Source: Stutzerimonas stutzeri (GTDB lineage: Bacteria; Pseudomonadota; Gammaproteobacteria; Pseudomonadales; Pseudomonadaceae). Taken from it: 32,577 bases of DNA. How positions within the stretch are numbered: the first letter of the stretch is position 1; the number at the start of each line of letters is the position of its first letter. The notes under the pieces are model-generated. The model had not been told where the DNA came from, did no database searches, and was given only the letters and a program-made list of their open reading frames with translations. The position numbers were made by a program, and so were the translations under genes. Shown piece after piece: positions 25,466 to 32,577 of the stretch. The stretch is taken from contig NZ_JAMOIE010000056.1 in assembly GCF_024448935.1 (NCBI RefSeq), positions 1 to 32,577 on the forward strand. The letters are read 5' to 3'.

Positions 25466-27315
25466 TTAGCCTTCTCCTCCAGGTCCTTCAACCACCACGC
25501 GCGCAATCCCAGCGTGTAAGGCGGTGTGGTGACGTGGGCAAACCGATTACGGTATGCCAGACGGTGGTAACTGATGTACCAATTGGGGATGGTGTAGTGA
25601 TTCCAGAGCAGAACGCGGTCGATAGCGCGTGTGGCGGCTATCTGCTCGTCCCGGGTCTTCGCCGCAAGCAGTTTCTCGAGCATTGTGTCGACGATGGGGT
25701 TGGCGACACCGGCATAGTTGCGACCGCCCTTTATGTTCACCTGGCTTGAATGGAAATACAGCCACTGTTCCAGCCCAGGGCTGAGACTCTGTCCCAGCGT
25801 GGCCAGGATCATGTCGTAGTCGTACTGATCAAGCCGCTGCTTGTACTGCGCGCCATCGACAGTTCGCAGGCGGGCGGATATGCCGATCCGCGACAGGTTC
25901 TCCACATAGGGCTGGAGTATCCGCTCGAGACCTGGATTGACCAGCAGAATCTCGAACCTGAATGGACGCCCCGCCTTGTCGCGAAGGCCGTCGGGGGTCA
26001 GCTTCCAGCCGGCATCCGCGAGCAAAGCCAGCGCCTTGCGCAACGTGTCGCGTGGAATTCCGCGCCCGTCCGTTTTCGGTAATTTGAATGGCTCGGTGAA
26101 GAGCTGCGCCGGCAGTTGCTCCCTGAATGGCGAGAGCAGGAGCCATTCCCCACCTTCTGGTGTCCCGGTCGCGGAGAACACGCTGTTCGGATAGTAGCTT
26201 TCGCTGCGCTGGTAGGCCCCATAGAACAGGGCGCGGTTAGTCCACTCGAAGTCGAACAGCATGCCCAAAGCCTGCCGCACCCTGATGTCGGCAAAGGTCG
26301 AACGACGCGCGTTCATGAACATTGCCTGGGTCTGGGTAGGGATTTCGTGTGGAATCTCTGCGCGAATTACGTCACCGCGCAGAACCGCAGGGAATTGATA
26401 GCCATTGGCCCAGTTTTTTGCCTGGTGCTCGATGTAGTAGTCGAACTCACCGACCTTGAAGGCTTCGAAGGCGACAGTCGTGTCGCGATAGAACTCCACG
26501 TCGACCCGATTGAAGTTGTACTTGCCGCGGTTGGCGGGGAGCTCGCTACCCCACCAGTTCTTCACTTTCTCGAAGGTAACGCGTCGTCCTGGCTGAACAT
26601 CGCTGATTCTGTAAGGGCCACTGCCCAATGGTGGCTCGAACGTGGTTGCGCGGAAATCCCGGGCCTTCCAATAGTGTTGCGGCAGCACCGGCAACTCGCC
26701 CAGGCGCATAATCAGCAACGGCTGGCCCGGTTTGTCGAACACGAAACGAATGCGATGGCGATTGAGTATGTCGACGCGATCAACGCCCTGCAGATCGGTG
26801 CGGTAGCGCGGGTGACCATCTTTGATCAACAGCCGATAAGAAAAGGCGACGTCGTAAGCCGTGATCGGGCGGCCATCGTGAAAGCGCGCCGAGTCGCGCA
26901 GGTTGAAAACCACCCAGCTATGGTTGTCGCTGTATTCGATGGTCTCGGCGATCAGGCCGTACGCTGAAGCGGGTTCGTCGCCTGATGGATCATAGACGCC
27001 TGTCCCAACCATCAGCGGCTCGTTCAGTTCAGAGACGCCGTATTGGAAGAAGCCGGGTGTTGCGGTCGGGCTGGTTCCCTTGAAGGTGTAGGGATTCAGC
27101 GTGTCAAACGTGCCGGAAGCCATTAGCCGCACGTTGCCACCCTTAGGCGCATCGGGGTTCACCCACTCGAAATGAGTAAAGTCTTGCGCATATTTAAGGG
27201 TGCCGAACTGCGCATATCCGTGGCTTTCGCTGATGGTGGCGAACGACGGAAAGCTCAGTCCCAGACAGCTCAACAGTAATAGGATGGGTCGCATCAAACG
27301 GTGAATCCGATCCAT
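25462..27315 (-). CDS. nppA1: NppA1/YejA-type peptide-binding protein
   Basis: The 617-aa paralogue of NppA2 starts the operon. It has a signal peptide (MRPILLLLSCLGLSFPSFA, cut near residue 26), [44 protein letters not shown] and the late VLLWNHYTIPNWYI segment. The two paralogues share the same layout, so a tandem duplication is the likely origin. The start could be 27315 or the internal ATG at 27294; neither has a strong ribosome site. The promoter should be in the 27316-27420 region, but no clear -35/-10 pair was found. Confidence 0.93.
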   Translation of the reverse strand: MDRIHRLMRPILLLLSCLGLSFPSFATISESHGYAQFGTLKYAQDFTHFEWVNPDAPKGGNVRLMASGTFDTLNPYTFKGTSPTATPGFFQYGVSELNEPLMVGTGVYDPSGDEPASAYGLIAETIEYSDNHSWVVFNLRDSARFHDGRPITAYDVAFSYRLLIKDGHPRYRTDLQGVDRVDILNRHRIRFVFDKPGQPLLIMRLGELPVLPQHYWKARDFRATTFEPPLGSGPYRISDVQPGRRVTFEKVKNWWGSELPANRGKYNFNRVDVEFYRDTTVAFEAFKVGEFDYYIEHQAKNWANGYQFPAVLRGDVIRAEIPHEIPTQTQAMFMNARRSTFADIRVRQALGMLFDFEWTNRALFYGAYQRSESYYPNSVFSATGTPEGGEWLLLSPFREQLPAQLFTEPFKLPKTDGRGIPRDTLRKALALLADAGWKLTPDGLRDKAGRPFRFEILLVNPGLERILQPYVENLSRIGISARLRTVDGAQYKQRLDQYDYDMILATLGQSLSPGLEQWLYFHSSQVNIKGGRNYAGVANPIVDTMLEKLLAAKTRDEQIAATRAIDRVLLWNHYTIPNWYISYHRLAYRNRFAHVTTPPYTLGLRAWWLKDLEEKAK

Positions 27316-27755
27316 GGCGCTTTCGGTCTTTTCGGCCGGCTACAGTAACAGCTTGTATCCGCTGGAAAAAGGCCGGCCATCTGGGCAAACTGCCTTTCCC
27401 TTCAGCCACCCGATCCCTGGGTGAAGTCCCGAATTTTGAGTGAAACCCAAGCAGTCGAGCAGGTGCTTGGTATCAGTTTTCGCCCGCTTGACCTGGGGCT
27501 GATCAAAAGCTGGAATATCGGTGAGTTGGCCAGCTTCGCTCATGGGGCGGGCACCCTGCGGGATCGCGCAGTGCACGCCGTAAGCCTGGGGTTCGAGATT
27601 GGCGTGCCCTATGCGGACAATCGCGTATCCGATAGAGCGCTGAAACCCGATCAGTTTGTCGCCTTTCAGCGGTTTACCCAACTGGCCGGGCACTGTCTCG
27701 ATGCACTGGGCAAGCGCAATCGAGCCGGGCCGCCTAAGCTTTTGCGCGCCGCAGC
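27316..27755. other. 440-bp gap between nppA1 and mltD
   Basis: The gap must hold the npp promoter and the end of the mltD transcript. Two long overlapping frames exist here: plus 27421-27843 (GTG start, runs antisense into mltD) and minus 27340-27693. Both have fair third-position GC, but neither has a recognisable motif, a good ribosome site or a neighbour that argues for it. An inverted GGCCGGC pair (about 27337 and 27372) lies near the nppA1 side. I cannot decide whether a small lineage-specific gene is present. Confidence 0.35.
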
Positions 27756-29324
27756 TCAGCGAGGAATGTACAGCGTAAGGGTCTGGCCCGGTTTGAGCAT
27801 CGCGCTGTCTCTGGGGTTCCAGGTCTTCAAGTTGTTGATTTGAACATTGAAGCGCTTGGCGATCACATAAAGCGAATCACCTTTCCTGACCTTGTAATAG
27901 GTCGGCGCGGGTTTGGTCTGCCGGTTATTGCCGGCAGCCTGGAGAAAGAGTGCCTGGCCAGCCTTGAGGTTGCTGCCTGACAGGTTGTTCCAGCGCTGCA
28001 GATCACGGACCGAAACCTTCTGTGCTTTGGCGATATCCCAGAGACTGTCACCTTGGCGCACGCGGTAGCTGCGCGGTGCCGGCTGGCTTCTCGCAACCGC
28101 GTGGAGCAATTGCTGAGACTGTGCCGCGTCGGCTGGTTGCGGAATGCTCAGCACCTGCCCGATCTGCAGGTGATCGCTGCGCAGGCGATTGATATCGCTA
28201 ATGATGCTGACGGATAGGCGATGCCGGTTGGCGATTGCGCCCAACGTGTCACCAGGACGTACCTTGTATTGCTGCCAGTCAACCAAATCCTGCGGTTTCA
28301 TCAGCGCAAGGTTGGCCGCAAACATCTCGGCCTTGTCGCTTGGGACCAGCAGGTGCTGCGGGCCGTCCAGCGTAACGCGCCGAGTAAACGCGGGGTTCAG
28401 CTGGTAGATCTCGTCTTCGTCCAGGTCCACCATCTCGGCGACCCTGGCGAGATCCATGCGCTGTTTCAACGCGACTACTTCAAAATAGGGCTCGTTGGCG
28501 ATCGGGTTCAGATTCAGTCCATATGCCTCAGGGCTTTGCACCATCTGCGAAAGTGCCAGCAGTTTTGGTACGTAATCGCGCGTCTCTCGAGGAAGGGGCA
28601 AATTCCAGTAGTCCGTCGGCAGGCCGAGCTTCTGGTTTCGCTCGATGGCCCGGCTGACGGTTCCTTCGCCGGCATTATAGGCAGCCAGCGCAAGCAACCA
28701 GTCGTCGCTGAACAGGCCATGGAGATAGGTCAGGTAGCGCAGCGCTGCGGTGGTGGACGCGGTGATGTCGCGCCTGCCGTCATACCAGCTGGTCTGTTGC
28801 AAATTAAAATGGCGGCCTGTCGAAGGGATGAACTGCCAAAGGCCGACTGCCTGAGCTGGAGAATAAGCAAATGGGTTGTACGCGCTCTCGATAATGGGCA
28901 GCAGTGCCAGCTCGAGGGGCATGTCGCGTTCTTCGAGCTGTTCGATGATGTAATGGATGTAAGGGCTGCCTCGCTCGCTTGCCATCTCGATGGATTTCGG
29001 GCGGCTGGAAAAAAGCAGGCGCTGTTGCTCGATGCGCGGATTGCTGTCCAGATGGTCCTGTAGCTTGAATCCGTGCCTGATGCGATCCCATATATCCACA
29101 TGGGTCGGCTCTGCCGGCGCTTTCGTCGTGAGCCACAGGGCGTCCTGCACCATCGGCACTGCCCTGGTATGGGCATCGCCTTCTGTCGGGGCTCGGGAGT
29201 CTGTCGGGGCTCGGGAGGCGGTGCTCTGGCAGCCGGCTATAGCGAGACAGATCGCTAGCGCCAGGGCCCGGCCGGAGGCTGCCAAGGCGTCCGGCTGTGG
29301 GCTGTTCGTAGAGTCGGACGGCAT
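27756..29324 (-). CDS. mltD: Membrane-bound lytic murein transglycosylase D
   Basis: The 522-aa lipoprotein cleaves peptidoglycan glycan strands between MurNAc and GlcNAc, leaving the 1,6-anhydro end. It has a lipobox LAIAGC (Cys32). The SLT domain (about 115-260) has catalytic Glu146 in LLPIIESAYNPFA, then AVGLWQF and LALAAYNAGEGTV. Three LysM domains follow near 347-391, 415-457 and 475-520 (YKVRPGDTLGAIA, YRVRQGDSLWDIA and YKVRKGDSLYVIA). Just after the lipobox the hexad RAPTDS/RAPTEG is duplicated. The gene is minus strand upstream of nothing obvious, followed after a gap by the npp operon, the same order as remembered from P. aeruginosa. Confidence 0.95.
   Translation of the reverse strand: MPSDSTNSPQPDALAASGRALALAICLAIAGCQSTASRAPTDSRAPTEGDAHTRAVPMVQDALWLTTKAPAEPTHVDIWDRIRHGFKLQDHLDSNPRIEQQRLLFSSRPKSIEMASERGSPYIHYIIEQLEERDMPLELALLPIIESAYNPFAYSPAQAVGLWQFIPSTGRHFNLQQTSWYDGRRDITASTTAALRYLTYLHGLFSDDWLLALAAYNAGEGTVSRAIERNQKLGLPTDYWNLPLPRETRDYVPKLLALSQMVQSPEAYGLNLNPIANEPYFEVVALKQRMDLARVAEMVDLDEDEIYQLNPAFTRRVTLDGPQHLLVPSDKAEMFAANLALMKPQDLVDWQQYKVRPGDTLGAIANRHRLSVSIISDINRLRSDHLQIGQVLSIPQPADAAQSQQLLHAVARSQPAPRSYRVRQGDSLWDIAKAQKVSVRDLQRWNNLSGSNLKAGQALFLQAAGNNRQTKPAPTYYKVRKGDSLYVIAKRFNVQINNLKTWNPRDSAMLKPGQTLTLYIPR
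29182..29217. repeat. 18-bp tandem duplication inside mltD
   Basis: TCTGTCGGGGCTCGGGAG occurs twice in a row (29182-29199 and 29200-29217). In frame, it repeats six residues in the linker after the lipid-anchored Cys, where length changes are harmless. Confidence 0.9.
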
Positions 29325-29424
29325 TGGCTGATGGGCTCCCTAGGCGCAAATTCGAGGGAGTGTAGGAATGCCGCTCCGGTGGGTCAACCCGATGCCTGGG
29401 TTTTCGGCGACTGGTCGATCTTCA

Positions 29425-30204
29425 TCAAAAACTGTCTTTCCATCCTCGAAGTACCGAGAACACGGCTTCTGCCGTTTCCAGTGGCCGACCGGCATGTCGA
29501 CTTGCTGCGGCTGCCACTTCGGGTTCCCTGCAGCGCAGGAAGGGGTTGGTGGTGTGTTCGGTAGCCAGATCGGAAGGCAGCGTGATGCGGTTTGTCTCAC
29601 GCAGGTGGACGACCTGTTCGAGGCGTTCAGCGATATCAGGGTTTTCCGGTTCGACTGCCTGAGCAAACCGCAGATTGCTCAGCGTGTACTCATGGGTGCA
29701 ATAGATCCTGGTCGTTGCAGGCAGTGCGGCAAGCCGTTGCAGTGAGGTGAACATCTGGATGGCGGTGCCCTCGAACAGGCGGCCACAACCTGCAGCAAAC
29801 AGGGTGTCGCCGCTCAATAACCAGGGCGCTTGGGCGTCATCATGAAAATAGGCAATGTGACCACTGGTATGGCCCGGAACCTCAAAAACGTCTAATTCCT
29901 GGCCGAGAATGCGGATGCGCTGCCCGTCGACCAGCGCATCATCTCTGGCCGGTATGGTTTCGCTCGCCGGGCCATGGACCGTTGCGCCATATTGGGCCTT
30001 GAGCTGCTCGACGCCGCCTACATGGTCGTAGTGGTGATGGGTGATCAGAATGTCAGTCAATTGCCAGCCGGGGCGCGTGTCCAGCCATTGCTGAACAGGG
30101 GTAGCCTCACCCGGGTCTACCGCTGCGCAGAGACGCCTTTGAGGATCCTGCAGCAACCAGATGTAGTTGTCGGTGAAGGCGGGCAGAGCGTCTATTTTCA
30201 ACAT
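29425..30204 (-). CDS. gloB: Hydroxyacylglutathione hydrolase (glyoxalase II)
   Basis: The 259-aa metallo-beta-lactamase-fold enzyme hydrolyses S-lactoylglutathione to lactate and glutathione in methylglyoxal detoxification. The two-metal site is complete: H56, H58, D60 and H61 in THHHYDH, H112 in PGHTSGH, D133 in [15 protein letters not shown], and H171 in CTHEYTLSN. The C-terminal substrate domain ends at WKDSF. The ATG at 30204 ([14 protein letters not shown]) is preferred to a longer frame from 30231 because it matches the family start. It is divergent from the yafS-like gene. Confidence 0.95.
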   Translation of the reverse strand: MLKIDALPAFTDNYIWLLQDPQRRLCAAVDPGEATPVQQWLDTRPGWQLTDILITHHHYDHVGGVEQLKAQYGATVHGPASETIPARDDALVDGQRIRILGQELDVFEVPGHTSGHIAYFHDDAQAPWLLSGDTLFAAGCGRLFEGTAIQMFTSLQRLAALPATTRIYCTHEYTLSNLRFAQAVEPENPDIAERLEQVVHLRETNRITLPSDLATEHTTNPFLRCREPEVAAAASRHAGRPLETAEAVFSVLRGWKDSF

Positions 30205-30323
30205 ATGTACGGGTCGCCAAGTGATTAGCAAAAGCGCATCCTAACAGCCGCACCAATACTAATAGCGTTGAACCGATCGGGCGTATTGATCGGGTCGGCC
30301 AAACCGACGAATGGAGGCTAGCC

Positions 30324-31079
30324 ATGAGTGAGTCTTGTGCCAAGTCGGATGAACGCTGGCTGTCGCTGATGAACAATGCCAGTGCCTGGTTCGATGGTCC
30401 ATCAGGGCGACAACTGCTTGAGCATGAGCAGTTGGCGATCAATCAGCAGCTGTCGCGGTGTTTCGGCAGCTACCTGGTGCATTACGGGCCATTTGCCAAT
30501 ACAGCGATCGAGCCGCAGAAGATCAAGCGCAGCGTTCGCTTGGGGCCGCCACTTGCAGGTGTCGAAATCGTCTGCGAGGAGCAATCCTGGCCGATCGGCG
30601 AACATGCTGCTGACGTTGTTGTGCTTCAGCATGGTCTGGATTTCAGCTTGTCGCCGCACGCCCTGCTGCGTGAAGCCGCCCGCAGCGTTCGCCCGGGAGG
30701 GCATTTGCTGATCGTTGGGGTCAACCCTTGGAGTGCCTGGGGGGCGACACGCTTGCTGTCACGCAAGGCGTTTCGCCACGCTCGTTGCATTCGTCCGACG
30801 CGAGTAGGTGACTGGTTGAACCTGCTTGGATTCGCGCTGGAGAAACGGCAGTTCGGATGCTATTGTCCGCCGCTTTCGTCGAGCCAATGGCGGGCACGGT
30901 TATCCGGCATGGAGACTGCGGGACAAAGGTCGCAATTGCCTACGGGAGGTTTCTACCTGCTTGTGGCGCGAAAGCTTATGGTAGGCCTGCGACCCGTGCG
31001 GCAAAGCCGTCGTGAACGCATGGGCCAGCTGCTACCGATGCCTGTGGCGAAGGTCAGTCGCCGGGATGCCGAACAGTAA
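30324..31079 (+). CDS. yafS: YafS-like class I SAM-dependent methyltransferase
   Basis: The 251-aa protein has a methyltransferase_11-like core: a central block with ADVVVLQHGLDFSLSPHALLREAARSVRPGGHLLIVG, typical of motifs IV-VI. The Gly-rich SAM motif I is weak or missing, so activity is uncertain. Identity as YafS comes mostly from position between gloB and rnhA-dnaQ, the order also found in E. coli. The substrate is unknown. GGAGG (30314-30318) precedes the ATG. Confidence 0.82.
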   Translation: MSESCAKSDERWLSLMNNASAWFDGPSGRQLLEHEQLAINQQLSRCFGSYLVHYGPFANTAIEPQKIKRSVRLGPPLAGVEIVCEEQSWPIGEHAADVVVLQHGLDFSLSPHALLREAARSVRPGGHLLIVGVNPWSAWGATRLLSRKAFRHARCIRPTRVGDWLNLLGFALEKRQFGCYCPPLSSSQWRARLSGMETAGQRSQLPTGGFYLLVARKLMVGLRPVRQSRRERMGQLLPMPVAKVSRRDAEQ

Positions 31080-31097
31080 TAGGCAAATAATTTTCTC

Positions 31098-31550
31098 ATG
31101 AGTGACGAAACGGTCGAGATCTATACGGACGGTGCCTGCAAGGGCAATCCTGGTCCGGGTGGCTGGGGTGCGCTGCTGCTCTACAAGGGCGTGGAGCGTG
31201 AACTCTGGGGTGGCGAGGCGGAAACCACCAACAACCGCATGGAGTTGACGGCTGCCATCCGTGCACTGGAAGAGCTGAAGCGGCCTTGCCAGGTAAAGCT
31301 GGTAACCGACTCCCAATATGTTATGCAGGGCATCAATGACTGGATGCCCAACTGGAAGAAGCGCGGCTGGAAGACCGCCGCCAGACAACCTGTCAAAAAT
31401 GCTGATCTTTGGCGGCTGTTGGATGAGCAGGTCAACCGCCATCAGGTGAGTTGGCAGTGGGTCCGCGGACATACGGGGCACCCGGGAAACGAGCGCGCCG
31501 ATCTCCTGGCCAATCGCGGCGTAGTACAAGCCAAACGACAACCTGCCTGA
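31098..31550 (+). CDS. rnhA: Ribonuclease HI
   Basis: RNase HI cuts the RNA strand of RNA-DNA hybrids (150 aa, normal length). The catalytic acids are D11 ([14 protein letters not shown]), E49 (NNRMEL), D71 (VTDSQYV) and D135 (NERADLLA), with His125 in RGHTGHPGN. It lies 18 bp after the yafS-like gene and 10 bp before dnaQ, all on the same strand, so they may share a transcript. Confidence 0.97.
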   Translation: MSDETVEIYTDGACKGNPGPGGWGALLLYKGVERELWGGEAETTNNRMELTAAIRALEELKRPCQVKLVTDSQYVMQGINDWMPNWKKRGWKTAARQPVKNADLWRLLDEQVNRHQVSWQWVRGHTGHPGNERADLLANRGVVQAKRQPA

Positions 31551-31560
31551 GTAATGTGAT

Positions 31561-32322
31561 ATGCGTAGTGTAGTACTCGATACCGAAACCACTGGTATGC
31601 CAGTAACCGATGGTCACCGGATCGTCGAGATAGGCTGTGTCGAGGTCATCGGCCGGCGCCTTACCGGCCGGCATTATCACGTTTACCTGCAGCCGGATCG
31701 TGAGGTGGACGAGGGCGCCATCGCTGTTCACGGGATCACCAATGAGTTCCTCACCGATAAGCCTCGGTTCAGGGAGGTTGCCGATGAGTTCTTCGAATTC
31801 ATAAAGGGCGCCCAGCTGATCATCCATAACGCTGCGTTCGATGTTGGATTCATCAATAACGAGTTTGCGCTGCTTGGTCAGCAGGAGCGTGCCGAGCTAA
31901 GCGATCACTGCAGCATCCTCGATACTCTGCTGATGGCCCGTGAACGGCATCCGGGCCAGCGCAACAGCCTTGATGCGTTGTGTAAACGCTATGGGGTCGA
32001 CAACTCGGGGCGCGATCTTCACGGTGCGCTGCTCGACGCGGAGATCCTCGCCGACGTCTACCTGACAATGACGGGCGGACAAACCAACTTGTCCCTGGCG
32101 GGTGACGGTGCCGATTCTGGAAGTGGCGGCCGTCAGCAGGCTACGCCTGTCCGCCGGTTGCCAGCCGACCGCCCCAGCACCTTGGTGATTCGCGCCAATG
32201 CCGAAGAAGTCGCTGCGCATGCGGCACGCATGCAGGCCATCGAGAAGGCAGCGGGTGCCGTGCCCCTCTGGGTTCAGTTGGAGCAGTCCGTCCACAACGA
32301 GGCGCAAGCGTTACCGGTCTGA
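31561..32322 (+). CDS. dnaQ: DNA polymerase III epsilon subunit (3'-5' proofreading exonuclease)
   Basis: The 253-aa DEDDh exonuclease subunit proofreads for the replicative polymerase. The metal-binding acids are D7 and E9 (LDTETTG), D94 (NAAFDVGF) and D159 (ALLDAEILAD), with His154 in RDLHGALLDAE. The C-terminal tail from about 180 carries the region that binds the alpha subunit. It follows rnhA after 10 bp and has only a weak ribosome site, in keeping with coupling to rnhA. Confidence 0.96.
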   Translation: MRSVVLDTETTGMPVTDGHRIVEIGCVEVIGRRLTGRHYHVYLQPDREVDEGAIAVHGITNEFLTDKPRFREVADEFFEFIKGAQLIIHNAAFDVGFINNEFALLGQQERAELSDHCSILDTLLMARERHPGQRNSLDALCKRYGVDNSGRDLHGALLDAEILADVYLTMTGGQTNLSLAGDGADSGSGGRQQATPVRRLPADRPSTLVIRANAEEVAAHAARMQAIEKAAGAVPLWVQLEQSVHNEAQALPV

Positions 32323-32333
32323 GACGTTGGCGT

Positions 32334-32368
32334 CGCCGCGACCACAGCCGCTTCGGCGCGGCGCAATA
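32334..32368 (+). terminator. Possible dnaQ terminator hairpin
   Basis: A GCCGCG ... CGCGGC stem (about 32334 to 32363) with an inner GCCG-CTTC-GGC hairpin follows the dnaQ stop. There is no T-run, only AATAAATT, so it is at best a weak or Rho-assisted terminator. Confidence 0.3.
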
Positions 32369-32390
32369 AATTCTTGCCTGGTGCTTGCGG

Positions 32391-32403
32391 GTAGAGCCTC
32401 TAC
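32391..32403. promoter_or_regulatory. 13-bp palindrome downstream of dnaQ
   Basis: GTAGAG-C-CTCTAC is a perfect dyad around one base, preceded by TTGCGG. It recalls the layout of metal-responsive MerR-type operators, but no suitable -10 and no gene follows within the window. The function is unknown. Confidence 0.25.
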
Positions 32404-32494
32404 GCTGGAGCGGACTCCCTTCAGGACGCAGTCATGTATCAGGACCTTAAATTCCCCATTGAACGAGCCCCATGAAAGACAGGGCAGCATTTCC

Positions 32495-32577
32495 CCCTTA
32501 CGATAAGGGATAGGCAAACGGCTATGTTTATGACCCGGTGCGCGACAAGCCCCGCCGTTCAGGGCGGGGAAGGATAG
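32495..32577 (+). mobile_element. IS200/IS605-type right-end hairpins at the window edge
   Basis: Two stem-loops end the window: CCCTTA-CGA-TAAGGG (32495-32509), and CCCCGCC (32550-32556) paired with GGCGGGG (32563-32569) around GTTCAG, followed by AAGGAT. A terminal GC-rich hairpin of this type followed by GGAT is characteristic of the 3' end of tnpB-bearing IS200/IS605 elements. No tnpB lies upstream (dnaQ ends 173 bp before), so it may be a solo end or short non-autonomous element. The junction itself is cut by the window. Confidence 0.5.

Noticed and set aside
27421..27843. Plus-strand frame of 140 codons between nppA1 and mltD
   Set aside because: It runs antisense into the mltD 3' end, has a GTG start without a good ribosome site and shows no known motif; kept only as a note in the gap entry.

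Overview
The window reads as a chromosomal segment of a GC-rich gammaproteobacterium of the Pseudomonas / Stutzerimonas (P. stutzeri) type. The basis is codon use, the gene content (nosP-nahK, erbR/agmR, PQQ-linked ABC genes, nppA1A2BCD-fabI, mltD-gloB-yafS-rnhA-dnaQ) and Pseudomonas-type REP sequences. No database search was possible. Family names rest on motifs and remembered synteny.

Layout. (1) 1-4000: a YfcH-like epimerase, hemH, a decayed EAL-domain gene on the minus strand, and a MerR regulator of the LitR/CarH kind that lacks the cobalamin-binding histidine. In Pseudomonas this neighbourhood is linked to light response. (2) 4000-10800: pqqF (M16 protease for PQQ synthesis), a UUCG-loop terminator, then the overlapping pair nosP (FIST-domain NO-sensing haemoprotein) and nahK/ercS' (hybrid kinase with three PAS domains and a receiver). 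(3) 10800-13100: an accessory island holding an AbiEi/AbiEii type IV toxin-antitoxin operon, a frameshifted tnpB tail, a complete REPIN and, on the other side, a REP-like sequence with an 18-bp tandem duplication. The island separates nahK from erbR. (4) 13100-19000: the PQQ-alcohol-dehydrogenase accessory block. It contains response regulator ErbR/AgmR/PedR2, a remnant of a histidine kinase directly upstream of it, and a five-gene minus-strand operon: type-I substrate-binding protein, TPR/Sel1 protein, YVTN beta-propeller, ABC ATPase and ABC-2 permease. This corresponds to PedA1A2BC, which is tied to lanthanide-dependent growth in P. putida. A divergent gene encodes a secreted cupredoxin-like protein with no histidine. 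(5) 19000-27400: a tightly packed minus-strand operon nppA1-nppA2-nppB-nppC-nppD (YejABEF-type peptide / peptidyl-nucleoside importer) running into fabI. (6) 27400-32577: mltD, gloB, yafS-like, rnhA, dnaQ, then a short stretch with two hairpins ending in an IS200/IS605-type right-end stem-loop at the window edge.

How it fits together. Block 2 supplies PQQ maturation and a NO-responsive kinase. Block 4 supplies the response regulator and the putative metal or substrate handling system that serve PQQ-dependent alcohol oxidation. The dehydrogenases and pqqABCDE are not in this window. The most interesting points are the apparent loss of the kinase that should pair with ErbR, leaving NahK as the nearest candidate partner; the unusual pairing of a binding protein with an ABC-2 (exporter-type) permease; the His-free acidic cupredoxin; and the REP-flanked AbiE island dropped into the regulatory cluster.
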